7,657 nt of DNA from Chloroflexota bacterium. Lineage in GTDB: Bacteria > Chloroflexota > Dehalococcoidia > SM23-28-2. Of this stretch, positions 1 to 5,792 are shown one piece after another (position 1 is the stretch's first letter; each line of letters starts with the position of its first letter). Under the pieces are notes generated by a model. It was not told the DNA's origin. It made no database searches and saw only the letters and a list, made by a program, of their open reading frames with translations. The translations under genes and the position numbers were made by a program. The stretch lies in contig JAUYDU010000197.1 of NCBI GenBank assembly GCA_030691665.1, positions 1-7,657 of the forward strand. Direction: 5' to 3'.

Positions 1-228
1 GACCTTACCTTCTGGGGCGGCGCCTGCGACTCTCAGCGGGTTCTCCCCTTTGGCATCCTGGACGAGGTGCGAGCCGAGACGCGGCGGCGCATCGCCGACC
101 TGGCGCCCGGCGGCGGCTTCGTCTTCGCCCCCGTCCACAACCTCCAGGACGACGTGTCGGGCGAGAAGGCCCTGGCCCTCTATCGCACCGCCCTGGAGTG
201 CGGCCGCTACCCCATCAAGATGGCATGA
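1..228 (+). CDS. Uroporphyrinogen decarboxylase (URO-D)-family protein, C-terminal part
   Basis: Frame 1 is open from the window edge to TGA at 226-228, giving the last 75 residues of a protein whose start lies outside. The stretch DLTFWGGACDSQ, followed by VLPFG, an EVRAETRRRIADL helix, GGGFVFAPVHN and a closing helix ending CGRYPIK, is the typical C-terminal end of the URO-D superfamily (TIM barrel). This superfamily covers heme-pathway HemE and corrinoid or cobalamin methyltransferase-type members (MtaA/CmuA-like). The FWGGACDSQ and FAPVHNLQDDV wording resembles the methyltransferase-like and uncharacterised branch more than classical HemE, but that subdivision is inference from a fragment. 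The reaction cannot be assigned. An alcohol dehydrogenase relic follows directly downstream. Confidence 0.88.
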   Translation, partial: DLTFWGGACDSQRVLPFGILDEVRAETRRRIADLAPGGGFVFAPVHNLQDDVSGEKALALYRTALECGRYPIKMA

Positions 229-253
229 GCCAGCCGGTCGTCCCGTCTCGCCT

Positions 254-352
254 CAAAGCGAAACCAAGCAGTACGCCGGCACCGAGGCCGAGCGTGACAC
301 CCCCTTTCCCATCATTCCAGGGCACGAGAACGTCGGCGTCGTCGCCGAGCTG
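254..352 (+). pseudogene. Relic of a zinc-dependent alcohol dehydrogenase (N-terminal fragment)
   Basis: In frame 2, about 33 codons read ...KQYAGTEAERDTPFPIIPGHENVGVVAEL. PFPIIPGHENVGVV is the hallmark of the GroES-like catalytic domain of medium-chain zinc alcohol dehydrogenases: the GHE motif, whose His and Glu lie near the catalytic zinc, followed by a GxV strand. The upstream part that should carry the zinc-binding Cys (CGSD/CGTD) is missing. Downstream the similarity fades into AELSKEARQGK and there is no Rossmann domain, because the hydrolase gene begins about 50 bases later. No start codon with a ribosome binding site fits. I read it as a fragment left by deletion, not an expressed gene. 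It fills most of the gap between the URO-D protein and the hydrolase. Confidence 0.62.
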
Positions 353-402
353 AGTAAGGAGGCTCGCCAGGGCAAACGGGCCTTGCTGAGGGTGATTTCT
401 TT

Positions 403-1341
403 GTGGAGCAGATTGAACGCTATCGGGGAAGCCTGCTAGGTCTGGCCGTCGGTGACGCCGTTGGCACGGCGCTGGAATTCAGCCCGCCAGGCTCGTTCGA
501 GCCCATCACCGACATGGTGGGCGGCGGCCCCTTTGGCTTGGCGCCCGGTCAGTGGACCGATGATACCTCCATGGCGTTGTGCCTGGCCGAGAGCCTGGTC
601 GAACGGCGCGGCTTCGACCCCGTCGACCAACTGGACAGGTATCACCGCTGGTATCGTCAGGGCCACCTCAGCAGCACGGGGCGCTGCTTCGACATCGGTA
701 GCACTGTGCGAACTGCTCTCCTGCGGTTCGAGAAGACCCGCGACCCTTACTGCGGTTCCACGGACCCGATGTCCGCCGGCAACGGCTCCACCATGCGGTT
801 GGCACCGGTGCCCCTGTTCTACGCTCTGAGGCCCAGGGAGGCCATTGAGAAGTCCGGGGAGAGTTCGCGCACCACCCACGGCGCGGCCGCCGCAGTGGAC
901 GCCTGCCGCTACCTGGGCGCACTCATCGTGGGCGCCGCAAGCGGCGCCAGCAAAGAAGAGTTGCTGTCGGAGCTCTATAGCCCCGTCCCCGGATGCTGGG
1001 AAGAGCATCCCTTGACCCCCAAGATCGGCGAGATTGCCGCCGGCTCCTTCAAGGAGCGGCAGCCGCCCGAGGTAAAGGGTACGGGCTACGTGGTGAAGTC
1101 CCTTGAGGCCGCCCTTTGGGCCTTGTACCGCAGCGATTCGTTTCGCGAGGGATGCTTGCTGGCTGTCAACCTGGGTGACGACGCCGACACCACAGGTGCG
1201 GTCTACGGGCAGCTAGCCGGCTCCATCTACGGCGAAAGGGGCATCCCGCGTTCGTGGCGTTCGAGACTCGCCCGCCGTGAGCTCATCGTATCGCTGGCCG
1301 AACGGCTTCTTGCCCTGCGCCCGGGGGTCCAGCCCACCTGA
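403..1341 (+). CDS. ADP-ribosylglycohydrolase family protein (DraG-like)
   Basis: This 312-residue protein fits the ADP-ribosylglycohydrolase family (DraG/ARH type, all-helical, binuclear Mg or Mn centre), which removes ADP-ribose from modified proteins or small molecules. All family motifs are present in order: GLAVGDAVGTALEF at 13-26, WTDDT at 51-55 (metal-binding Thr/Asp/Asp), GNGSTMR at 126-132, the TH pair at 158-159, and GDDADTTG at 258-265 (second metal-binding Asp cluster). It therefore looks catalytically intact. Length is normal for the family. The start is GTG at 403, with a GAGGGTGA-like ribosome binding site about 8 bases upstream; no better in-frame ATG exists. The expected substrate is an ADP-ribosylated Arg or similar acceptor, but no ADP-ribosyltransferase partner (DraT-like) lies in the window, so the target is unknown. 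It lies on the repeat-bearing side of the tRNA-half junction, so it could be cargo of an integrated element (inference). Confidence 0.93.
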   Translation: MEQIERYRGSLLGLAVGDAVGTALEFSPPGSFEPITDMVGGGPFGLAPGQWTDDTSMALCLAESLVERRGFDPVDQLDRYHRWYRQGHLSSTGRCFDIGSTVRTALLRFEKTRDPYCGSTDPMSAGNGSTMRLAPVPLFYALRPREAIEKSGESSRTTHGAAAAVDACRYLGALIVGAASGASKEELLSELYSPVPGCWEEHPLTPKIGEIAAGSFKERQPPEVKGTGYVVKSLEAALWALYRSDSFREGCLLAVNLGDDADTTGAVYGQLAGSIYGERGIPRSWRSRLARRELIVSLAERLLALRPGVQPT

Positions 1342-1355
1342 ATCGAAGAGTGCGC

Positions 1356-1374
1356 ACCTGAATGCGCTTCAGGT
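1356..1374 (+). terminator. Hairpin after the hydrolase gene, possible weak terminator
   Basis: ACCTGAA, loop TGCGC, then TTCAGGT form a perfect 7-bp stem starting 15 bases after the hydrolase stop codon. One mismatch further out, GCG (1352-1354) pairs with CGC (1376-1378). No T tract follows, so factor-independent termination is uncertain. It may instead protect the mRNA 3' end. CACCTGAAT at 1335-1343, overlapping the stop codon, is repeated at 1355-1363 as the first arm of the hairpin. Confidence 0.4.
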
Positions 1375-1501
1375 ACGCTGCTCATGCGGGGTCTCGAGCG
1401 CTGTCCGGCGGACCGTATGGGGGAGAGGCTGGAAGATAGGGTCAACGGGCTCAGATAGCCCTTGTCACACTGCGTTTCGCCCGCAGTCCCCCTGAAGGCT
1501 C

Positions 1502-1607
1502 GGCTTAGCAATTGGGCCATTCGTTCGGCAGTTTCGCTGGGGGCCCATTTCCGCCCCGATTTCACCCCGGTTTCACCCCGATTTTCGAATCTGAGGGGTT
1601 AGCAATT
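1502..1607. repeat. Spaced direct repeats and tandem 11-mers beside the tRNA half
   Basis: GG[C/G]TTAGCAATT occurs twice, at 1502-1513 and 1596-1607. Between the copies lie tandem units: ATTTCCGCCCCG (1547-1558), ATTTCACCCCG (1559-1569) and GTTTCACCCCG (1570-1580). Short repeats lying 30-130 bases from a tRNA 3' half match the usual layout of arm-type integrase-binding sites next to a core attachment site. The repeats are seen directly; their role is inference. Confidence 0.55.
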
Positions 1608-1635
1608 AGCCTTGCCCTAGGTAGTGAGCTTGTTC

Positions 1636-1679
1636 CTTCCAAGCAGGTCACACGGGTTCGATTCCCGTCTCCCGCTCCA
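1636..1679 (+). tRNA. 3' half of tRNA-Gly(TCC), partial; putative attachment-site core
   Basis: The segment reads as the 3' half of a glycine tRNA. It comprises anticodon loop CTTCCAA (anticodon TCC), anticodon 3' strand GCAGG, variable TCAC, T stem ACGGG (1652-1656), T loop TTCGATT, CCCGT (1664-1668), acceptor 3' strand CTCCCGC (1669-1675), discriminator T and encoded CCA (1677-1679). The T stem pairs perfectly. The required 5' acceptor strand GCGGGAG is absent from the preceding several hundred bases, and the bases just before the loop do not pair with GCAGG. It is thus a fragment. Tyrosine recombinases often integrate into tRNA genes between the anticodon loop and the 3' end, leaving exactly such a duplicated half at one boundary. 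A decayed tRNA pseudogene is the alternative: GGTAGTGAGC at 1620-1629 faintly resembles a D arm. Confidence 0.7.
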
Positions 1680-1682
1680 GCC

Positions 1683-1760
1683 CGCATCAAACGTCACAAC
1701 GCACGTGTAGCGACGGCCGCCGAGGGGCGGCCGTCTGCTTCTGACGTAGCTCTTGATGCG
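1683..1760. repeat. 78-base compound inverted repeat after the tRNA half
   Basis: There are three nested pairings. The outer stem is CGCATCAA (1683-1690) with TTGATGCG (1753-1760), 8 bp perfect. The middle stem is ACGTCA (1691-1696) with TGACGT (1742-1747), 6 bp, continuous on the left arm and separated by a 5-base bulge AGCTC on the right. The inner stem is GACGGCCGCC (1712-1721) with GGCGGCCGTC (1726-1735), 10 bp. It may be a structured transcript end, a small palindromic mobile element, or part of an attachment region. No coding function is apparent. Confidence 0.6.
1712..1742 (+). terminator. GC-rich terminator-like hairpin in the core of the inverted repeat
   Basis: A perfect 10-bp stem (GACGGCCGCC/GGCGGCCGTC) with a four-base GAGG loop lies 32 bases after the tRNA CCA end and is followed by TGCTTCT. 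The position suits a terminator of the original intact tRNA-Gly gene. The T tract is weak. Confidence 0.5.
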
Positions 1761-1867
1761 CGGCTGGGCATGATGGTTGCTCTCGGGAACTGCCCGACCT
1801 AAGCTGGGATCGCTGATCTGGCGCTGGCCTAGCACGGCCATCGTGGAAATGGACGAGGAGGTACGCC

Positions 1868-3397
1868 ATGACGAGGGCAGTCATTGTTGGGTCCGGAATG
1901 GCCGGGCTGACGGCGGCGGCCTACCTCGTCCGCGACGGATGCGATGTCGACGTCTTTGAGCAGGCCGACCACATCGGCGGCGTCACTGCGACGCTGCGCA
2001 AGGAAGGCTTTGCCTGGGACTTGGGGCCACTCCTGCTGGAAGGTTTTGCGCCAGGCGAACCGGCAGGGAACATCCTGGCCGAACTGGGCTGCGCTGACCG
2101 GGTCGAACTCGTGCGCGGTGATCGGGGCATCGCCTTCCCGGACTACCGCGTTTTCCGGCCGGCGGAATACCTGGGGCCGTACTGGCGGCGGGAAAGACTC
2201 AAGGAAATCTTCTCTCATGAAGCTGAGGGGCTCGATCGCTACTATCGGTTCTATGACACCATGCTGGACCTGATGACTCTCGCCCGGCAGGCGGAAGAGA
2301 CAAACGTGCTGCGCGCCCTGCCGCTCAAGCTGCGGATGGCGCTGTTGTTCAATCGCGTCAAGCGATACCAGAACTGGAACGCACAGCAGGTAATGGATCA
2401 CTTCTTCAGCGATCCCAAGCTGAAGGCATTATTCCTGGGCATATTGGCCGACATGGTAGTCTGCCCGTCGGAGTTCGTGGGGTTGGGTATTCCGGCTGTC
2501 AATCAGGAGGCCGCCTTCGACAACCGCTTGCCGCCGACGGTGTCATCCGTCGGGCCGCGCGTCACCTTTCAGTACGTGGTAGGCGGCTGTGGCAATCTGG
2601 TGGAGGCGGTGGCTGGCGTCATCCGCGAGAACGGTGGACGCCTACATACCAGCCGCCCGGTGCGCCGGGTTCTGCTGGAAGGTGAGCGTGTGCGGGGTGT
2701 CGAACTGGGCGATGGCGAGCGCAGGGAGGCGGACCTGGTGCTGGTCAGCGGCGGCGCCAGAGAGTGCTTTTTCAAACTGGTTGGGCGCGAGGCACTGCCC
2801 GCCGACTTCGCGGCCACTGTGGACGATGTGCCGCTGATGGAGTCAGTGTTCATGTTGCACCTGGGTGTGGACATGGATCCTAGCCCCTACCAAGACGTTC
2901 CCCTCAACTATTACTATGGCACTTACGACGTCGAGGGCGGGGTAGCGCGCACGCGGCACGCAGACTATCACGAGGGCAAGGACGGATTCCTGATCTATAT
3001 CCCTTCGTTCCACTCGCCCACCATGGCGCCTCCCGGACAGCACGCAATCACCATCTACACCATCGCCCCTAACAAGCTAGAGGGCGGCTGGCAGGCACGA
3101 CGCCAGGAGATGGTCGACAAACTGCTCCACGAGGCGGAGAAGATCATCCCCGGCCTCAGGGAGCACGCGCGGGTGGTCGTTTCCCTGACGCCGGTGGACT
3201 TTGGCCAGCTCACCTACATGCTGGACCACCACTCTTTCGGTGGGGTGTGCCCGGTGATGGGCAAGGGCGGGGCGTCCTACCGTACGCCTTTCGAGGGTCT
3301 GTGGTTCCTTGGCGCCCAGAGCGAGTCGGCGGGCGGTGTGCACAATGTGACGCACGGCGCCCGCAACGTTTTCAACACGATCCGGAAGACCCTCTAG
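1868..3397 (+). CDS. FAD-dependent oxidoreductase, phytoene desaturase/CrtI-like superfamily
   Basis: This 509-residue flavoprotein opens with a Rossmann FAD-binding motif, AVIVGSGMAGL (GxGxxG at 8-13). The acidic end of the second strand is VDVFEQ (Glu31), followed by the HIGGVTATL and WDLGP segments (residues 35-54) typical of CrtI/amine-oxidase-like enzymes. The C-terminal FAD segment GLWFLGAQSESAGGV (477-491) and a final helix complete the fold. The length is usual for phytoene desaturases, carotenoid isomerases and retinol saturase-like proteins. The C-terminal signature, however, lacks the THPG core of classical carotenoid desaturases, having SESAGG instead, and no carotenoid gene is nearby. 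The substrate is therefore unknown; a redox step on a polyunsaturated or isoprenoid lipid is only a guess. The ATG start has an AGGAGG ribosome binding site at 1856-1861, six bases upstream. Its last three codons and stop form the left end of a repeat found again before pckA. Confidence 0.85.
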   Translation: MTRAVIVGSGMAGLTAAAYLVRDGCDVDVFEQADHIGGVTATLRKEGFAWDLGPLLLEGFAPGEPAGNILAELGCADRVELVRGDRGIAFPDYRVFRPAEYLGPYWRRERLKEIFSHEAEGLDRYYRFYDTMLDLMTLARQAEETNVLRALPLKLRMALLFNRVKRYQNWNAQQVMDHFFSDPKLKALFLGILADMVVCPSEFVGLGIPAVNQEAAFDNRLPPTVSSVGPRVTFQYVVGGCGNLVEAVAGVIRENGGRLHTSRPVRRVLLEGERVRGVELGDGERREADLVLVSGGARECFFKLVGREALPADFAATVDDVPLMESVFMLHLGVDMDPSPYQDVPLNYYYGTYDVEGGVARTRHADYHEGKDGFLIYIPSFHSPTMAPPGQHAITIYTIAPNKLEGGWQARRQEMVDKLLHEAEKIIPGLREHARVVVSLTPVDFGQLTYMLDHHSFGGVCPVMGKGGASYRTPFEGLWFLGAQSESAGGVHNVTHGARNVFNTIRKTL

Positions 3398-3437
3398 CGT
3401 AGGCTATAGTCCTAGAGCGATGGCCGCCGACGGACGG
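3386..3437 (+). repeat. 52-base dispersed repeat, copy 1 (desaturase 3' end plus -10-like box)
   Basis: This copy aligns without gaps to 5901-5952, with about 46 of 52 bases identical. It begins AAGACC in the last codons of the desaturase, includes its TAG, then a TATAGT box at 3405-3410, then GATGGCCGCCGACGG with a short potential hairpin. Similarity stops at 3437. It is probably a duplicated gene-end/promoter module. Confidence 0.7.
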
Positions 3438-3494
3438 GGCCTGCTTTTCGGCTAGGCTGTCGGGGGCTCGATTGCCACTCGTGCTCCGGTTGGT

Positions 3495-3523
3495 TTGCCT
3501 TCCGCACAACGATCGGTTACACT
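3495..3523 (+). promoter_or_regulatory. Putative promoter of the helicase/RRM operon
   Basis: TTGCCT (3495-3500) and TACACT (3518-3523) sit 17 bases apart. Each matches four of six consensus positions of a housekeeping sigma promoter. Transcription would start near 3530, giving a leader of about 80 bases before the TTG start. The TATAGT box at 3405-3410 in the upstream repeat is an alternative with a ~200-base leader. The rest of the 213-base gap shows no gene. Confidence 0.35.
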
Positions 3524-3610
3524 AGTGGTAGCATCTTTACTTCAAGTGTTTCCGCTCTGAATCTCCGCCTGGTTGTTTCCCGGGTCGCCTCCGAGACGAA
3601 AGGAATTCTG

Positions 3611-4819
3611 TTGTCATCTTTCCATAGCTTTGGCCTCCGCGCATCTAGTCGGGAGGCCCTTACGGCCATGACCATCGACACCCCGACGCCTATCCAGGAG
3701 CAAGCTATCCCGTTGCTCCTCGCAGGACGCGACGTGATCGGCCAAGCGTACACCGGCTCCGGCAAGACGCTGGCCTTCGGCTTGCCACTCATGGAGCGCT
3801 GCGATCCGCACCAGCGCCAAGTCCAGGCGCTGGTCCTGACGCCCACGCGGGAGCTGGCCCGCCAGGTGGGCGGCGTTCTTGCCGAACTGGGCAGGCGCGT
3901 CGGGCTGAACGTCGCGCTCCTCTACGGGGGACGCGCCTTCGGGCCGCAGGAGACGATGCTCAATAGAGGCGCCCAGATCGTCGTCGGCACGCCCGGTCGT
4001 GTGCTAGACCACCTCCGGCGGCGTACGCTGCGCCTCGAACAGCTACGCATGCTGGTGCTAGACGAAGCCGACGAAATGCTCGACCTGGGGTTCGCGCCGG
4101 ATGTCGAGCGTATCCTCGCGATGACGCCTCGGAGCCGGCAGACCGCGCTCTTCTCGGCAACGACGCCGCCGTGGGTGCACACCATCGCCGCCCGCCACCT
4201 CGTGGAGCCCGCTGTCATCACATCTGCTGTGTCCGAAGAAGCGGAACCGGACATCGACCACGTGGTGATTGAGGTTTGGCAGGGCGACAAGTTCCAGGTG
4301 CTCCGGCAGTTATTGGACGAATCGACGGACGGCGCGACCCTCGTTTTCGGCCGCACGAAACACGGCGTGCGCAACCTAGGCCGCCGCCTGGAGGTAGCAG
4401 GATACAGGGTGGCCGTGCTCCAGGGGAACCTCAGCCAGGAAGAGCGAGACCGCGCCCTGGACCGCTTTCGCTCCGGCCGGGTGCCGATCCTGGTGGCGAC
4501 GAATGTGGCCGCCCGCGGGCTCGACGTGCTGAGCATCGAGCGCGTGATCAACTACGAGTTGCCGGAGACTGCTGACCTTTTCACCCATCGCGTCGGCCGG
4601 ACGGGGCGGATGGGGCGGTCTGGTCGCGCCATCACCCTGATCAGCGCTGCTGATCTGCCTAAGTGGCACGAGATCGAGCGGGACCTGGGGCGGCGCCTGC
4701 CGCGCGTCAGCCCCACTGGCGAGGCGGTGCCCGTCCAACCCGTTTCCGCCCCGGCGGCGCGCAGGGCGGTGGGCGGCTGGCGGCGGCGGCGCTGGTCGCG
4801 CGCGCGAGTGTCAGCCTAG
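3611..4819 (+). CDS. DEAD-box ATP-dependent RNA helicase
   Basis: The protein has 402 residues with the complete DEAD-box motif set. Seen are the Q motif (Phe4, PTPIQ 25-29), motif I AYTGSGKT 46-53 (ATP), Ia PTRELA 78-83, GG 106-107, Ib TPGR 127-130, II DEAD 151-154, III SAT 182-184, IV TLVFGRTK 243-250, V ATNVAARGLD 296-305 and VI HRVGRTGR 326-333. It should use ATP to unwind short RNA duplexes or remodel ribonucleoproteins in the cytoplasm, in ribosome assembly, mRNA decay or cold adaptation. QGNLSQ at 271-276 replaces the more common HGDLSQ. The C-terminal tail is short and basic, with a W-R-rich end (GGWRRRRWSRAR, 388-399), probably an RNA anchor. The start is TTG at 3611 with AGGA six bases upstream; the N-terminus then aligns with RhlE-type starts (SFHSFGL). 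The first RRM gene follows 11 bases after the stop, which suggests co-transcription. RhlE, DeaD and CshA subtypes cannot be separated here. Confidence 0.95.
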   Translation: MSSFHSFGLRASSREALTAMTIDTPTPIQEQAIPLLLAGRDVIGQAYTGSGKTLAFGLPLMERCDPHQRQVQALVLTPTRELARQVGGVLAELGRRVGLNVALLYGGRAFGPQETMLNRGAQIVVGTPGRVLDHLRRRTLRLEQLRMLVLDEADEMLDLGFAPDVERILAMTPRSRQTALFSATTPPWVHTIAARHLVEPAVITSAVSEEAEPDIDHVVIEVWQGDKFQVLRQLLDESTDGATLVFGRTKHGVRNLGRRLEVAGYRVAVLQGNLSQEERDRALDRFRSGRVPILVATNVAARGLDVLSIERVINYELPETADLFTHRVGRTGRMGRSGRAITLISAADLPKWHEIERDLGRRLPRVSPTGEAVPVQPVSAPAARRAVGGWRRRRWSRARVSA

Positions 4820-4830
4820 GGGACGCGAGC

Positions 4831-5124
4831 GTGAAGAGTCTATACGTCGGCAATCTGGCTTACGGCACAACTGAAGCAGATCTTCGAGCGGTATTCTCGC
4901 CGTTTGGCGAGCTTGTGTCGGTGCGGATCGCTAGCGATCGGGCCGGCAGGCCAAAGGGTTTCGCCTTCGTCGAGATGGCCGACGAATCGGCGGCGTCGGC
5001 CGCGGCGGGGTCGCTGAAGAGGACGCAGCTCCACGGCCGCACGATGGATATCGTCGAGTCCGAGCCTCCGGGCAAGCGGCGCAGTGTTCGGAGCCGCGGC
5101 CGGTCCGGCGGGCGCCGTCGCTAG
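4831..5124 (+). CDS. Small RNA-binding protein with one RRM domain (first of two)
   Basis: This 97-residue protein is almost entirely one RNA recognition motif. RNP2 is LYVGNL (4-9) and RNP1 is KGFAFVEM (42-49), separated by the expected helix and beta strand; the last aromatic RNP1 position is Phe47. A strongly basic tail follows (GKRRSVRSRGRSGGRRR, 81-97). Such single-RRM proteins are known from cyanobacteria (Rbp family, cold-induced) and scattered other phyla, and bind single-stranded RNA. The GTG start at 4831 is chosen because AGGGG lies eight bases upstream and the RRM begins immediately. A longer in-frame reading back to 4663 would only overlap the helicase and adds no domain. Its position 11 bases after the helicase argues for a shared transcript and perhaps a shared RNA target (inference). 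Confidence 0.9.
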   Translation: MKSLYVGNLAYGTTEADLRAVFSPFGELVSVRIASDRAGRPKGFAFVEMADESAASAAAGSLKRTQLHGRTMDIVESEPPGKRRSVRSRGRSGGRRR

Positions 5125-5194
5125 CAGGGCATCGACGTGCCCGCGAGCGTCGAATCCCTTTGAGGTCGTCGCAAAGAGAGGAGCGAAGTCTGCC

Positions 5195-5494
5195 ATGAGT
5201 CGCAAGCTGTATGTAGGGGGCCTCTCGTTCGAAACCACGGATGCCGAACTCAGGACCTTATTTGAGCAGGCGGGCACAGTCGAGTCGGCGACCATCATCA
5301 CCGACAGGCTCTCCGGCCGCTCGAAGGGATTCGGTTTCGTTGAGATGTCCACGGACGCTGGGGTACGGCAGGCGATCACCGAGCTGAATGGGAAGATGCT
5401 GGGAGAGAGGACGATCACGGTCGAGGAGGCGCGTCCCCCTCGTGAGGGTCGAGGCGGCCCGCCGGGTCGCTCAGGTGGGAGTGGCCGGTGGTAG
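5195..5494 (+). CDS. Small RNA-binding protein with one RRM domain (second of two)
   Basis: This 99-residue protein consists of a single RRM with RNP2 LYVGGL (5-10) and RNP1 KGFGFVEM (44-51), both canonical. A Gly/Arg-rich tail with RGG-like character follows (PPREGRGGPPGRSGGSGRW, 81-99). This layout is that of cyanobacterial Rbp and plant glycine-rich RNA-binding proteins, which act as RNA chaperones under cold or stress. It is clearly diverged from the RRM protein 70 bases upstream, so the pair is an old duplication or separate acquisition, not a recent copy. The ATG at 5195 is supported by AGGAG at 5179-5183, and the RRM starts at once. An upstream in-frame reading to 5084 lacks a ribosome binding site and overlaps the previous gene. 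The next gene starts inside its last codons. Confidence 0.92.
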   Translation: MSRKLYVGGLSFETTDAELRTLFEQAGTVESATIITDRLSGRSKGFGFVEMSTDAGVRQAITELNGKMLGERTITVEEARPPREGRGGPPGRSGGSGRW

Positions 5495-5706
5495 ACCTAG
5501 GGGGCAACACCATCATCTCCTCCGTCGTCAAGGCGCAATGCTCCAGCGGTGCCCACCACTGGCTGGTCCGAAGGCCGGACGGCCCGACGAGTGAAGGCGT
5601 CTGCAAGTGGTGTGACGCACACCGGGACTTTACCAACGAAGTCAGCCGGCGATACACAAGCCAGAATCGACCGCCTCAAAGGTCGTCGCCCGGCCAACCC
5701 CGCTAG
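5488..5706 (+). CDS. Small putative zinc-ribbon protein (HHW...GPTS...CKWC type)
   Basis: This is a 72-residue ORF. Its middle reads C18, then GAHHWLV (His23, His24, Trp25), DGPTSEGVCKWC (Cys39, Cys42) and a short FTNE end. The C...HH...CxxC spacing suggests a single zinc site. From memory, similar 'HHW.I..P.GPTS.GVCK.C' segments recur in small or C-terminal zinc-ribbon regions of Chloroflexota and some Actinobacteria proteins; their function is unknown to me. The GTG start lies seven bases inside the upstream RRM gene, with GGTGGGAG just before it, so translation is probably coupled. The pattern of Cys/His residues is stronger evidence than the length. The final 20 residues are low-complexity and basic. 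A role with the RRM proteins is inference from position only. Confidence 0.68.
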   Translation: MVDLGGNTIISSVVKAQCSSGAHHWLVRRPDGPTSEGVCKWCDAHRDFTNEVSRRYTSQNRPPQRSSPGQPR

Positions 5707-5792
5707 TCGTCTCTGTATAGAAGCCCGGGTAGGGGGCGGCGTCTGATTCGATACTTGAGCACAGCCGGGCTGCCTGCTAAAGGCTTTCCCGT

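Larger units (their letters stand above)
1342..1635. other. Non-coding stretch between the hydrolase gene and the tRNA half
   Basis: No credible gene is visible here on either strand; open frames crossing it lack family motifs and suitable ribosome binding sites. It contains a hairpin just after the hydrolase stop (1356-1374), a weak 5-bp hairpin (GGGCT at 1447-1451 with AGCCC at 1457-1461), a 12-base repeat pair and tandem 11-mers (listed separately). I saw no integrase or transposase remnant. Confidence 0.55.

Noticed and set aside
436..1008. 190-residue frame on the - strand inside the hydrolase gene.
   Set aside because: It is the complement of a gene with full family motifs; a GC-rich codon bias produces such shadows.
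1447..1461. GGGCT-CAGAT-AGCCC hairpin considered as a terminator or a group I intron core element.
   Set aside because: It has only five pairs, no T tract, and no other intron core segments or a tRNA 5' exon upstream.
1546..1580. Tandem 11-mers considered as a CRISPR array.
   Set aside because: The units are contiguous without spacers, only about 11 bases long, and no cas gene is present.
1628..1644. GCTTG-TTCCTTC-CAAGC could be read as an anticodon arm with anticodon CCT (tRNA-Arg).
   Set aside because: The stem is perfect, but position 37 would be T, the variable region would be 7 bases, and no acceptor 5' strand pairs with CTCCCGC. The glycine 3'-half reading explains more bases.
1512..1802. 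96-residue open frame running through the tRNA half.
   Set aside because: It translates the tRNA sequence and hairpin, has no ribosome binding site and no recognisable domain.
4663..4830. Extended N-terminus of the first RRM protein overlapping the helicase.
   Set aside because: The added residues are the helicase gene read in another frame; GTG 4831 with AGGGG upstream starts exactly at the RRM.
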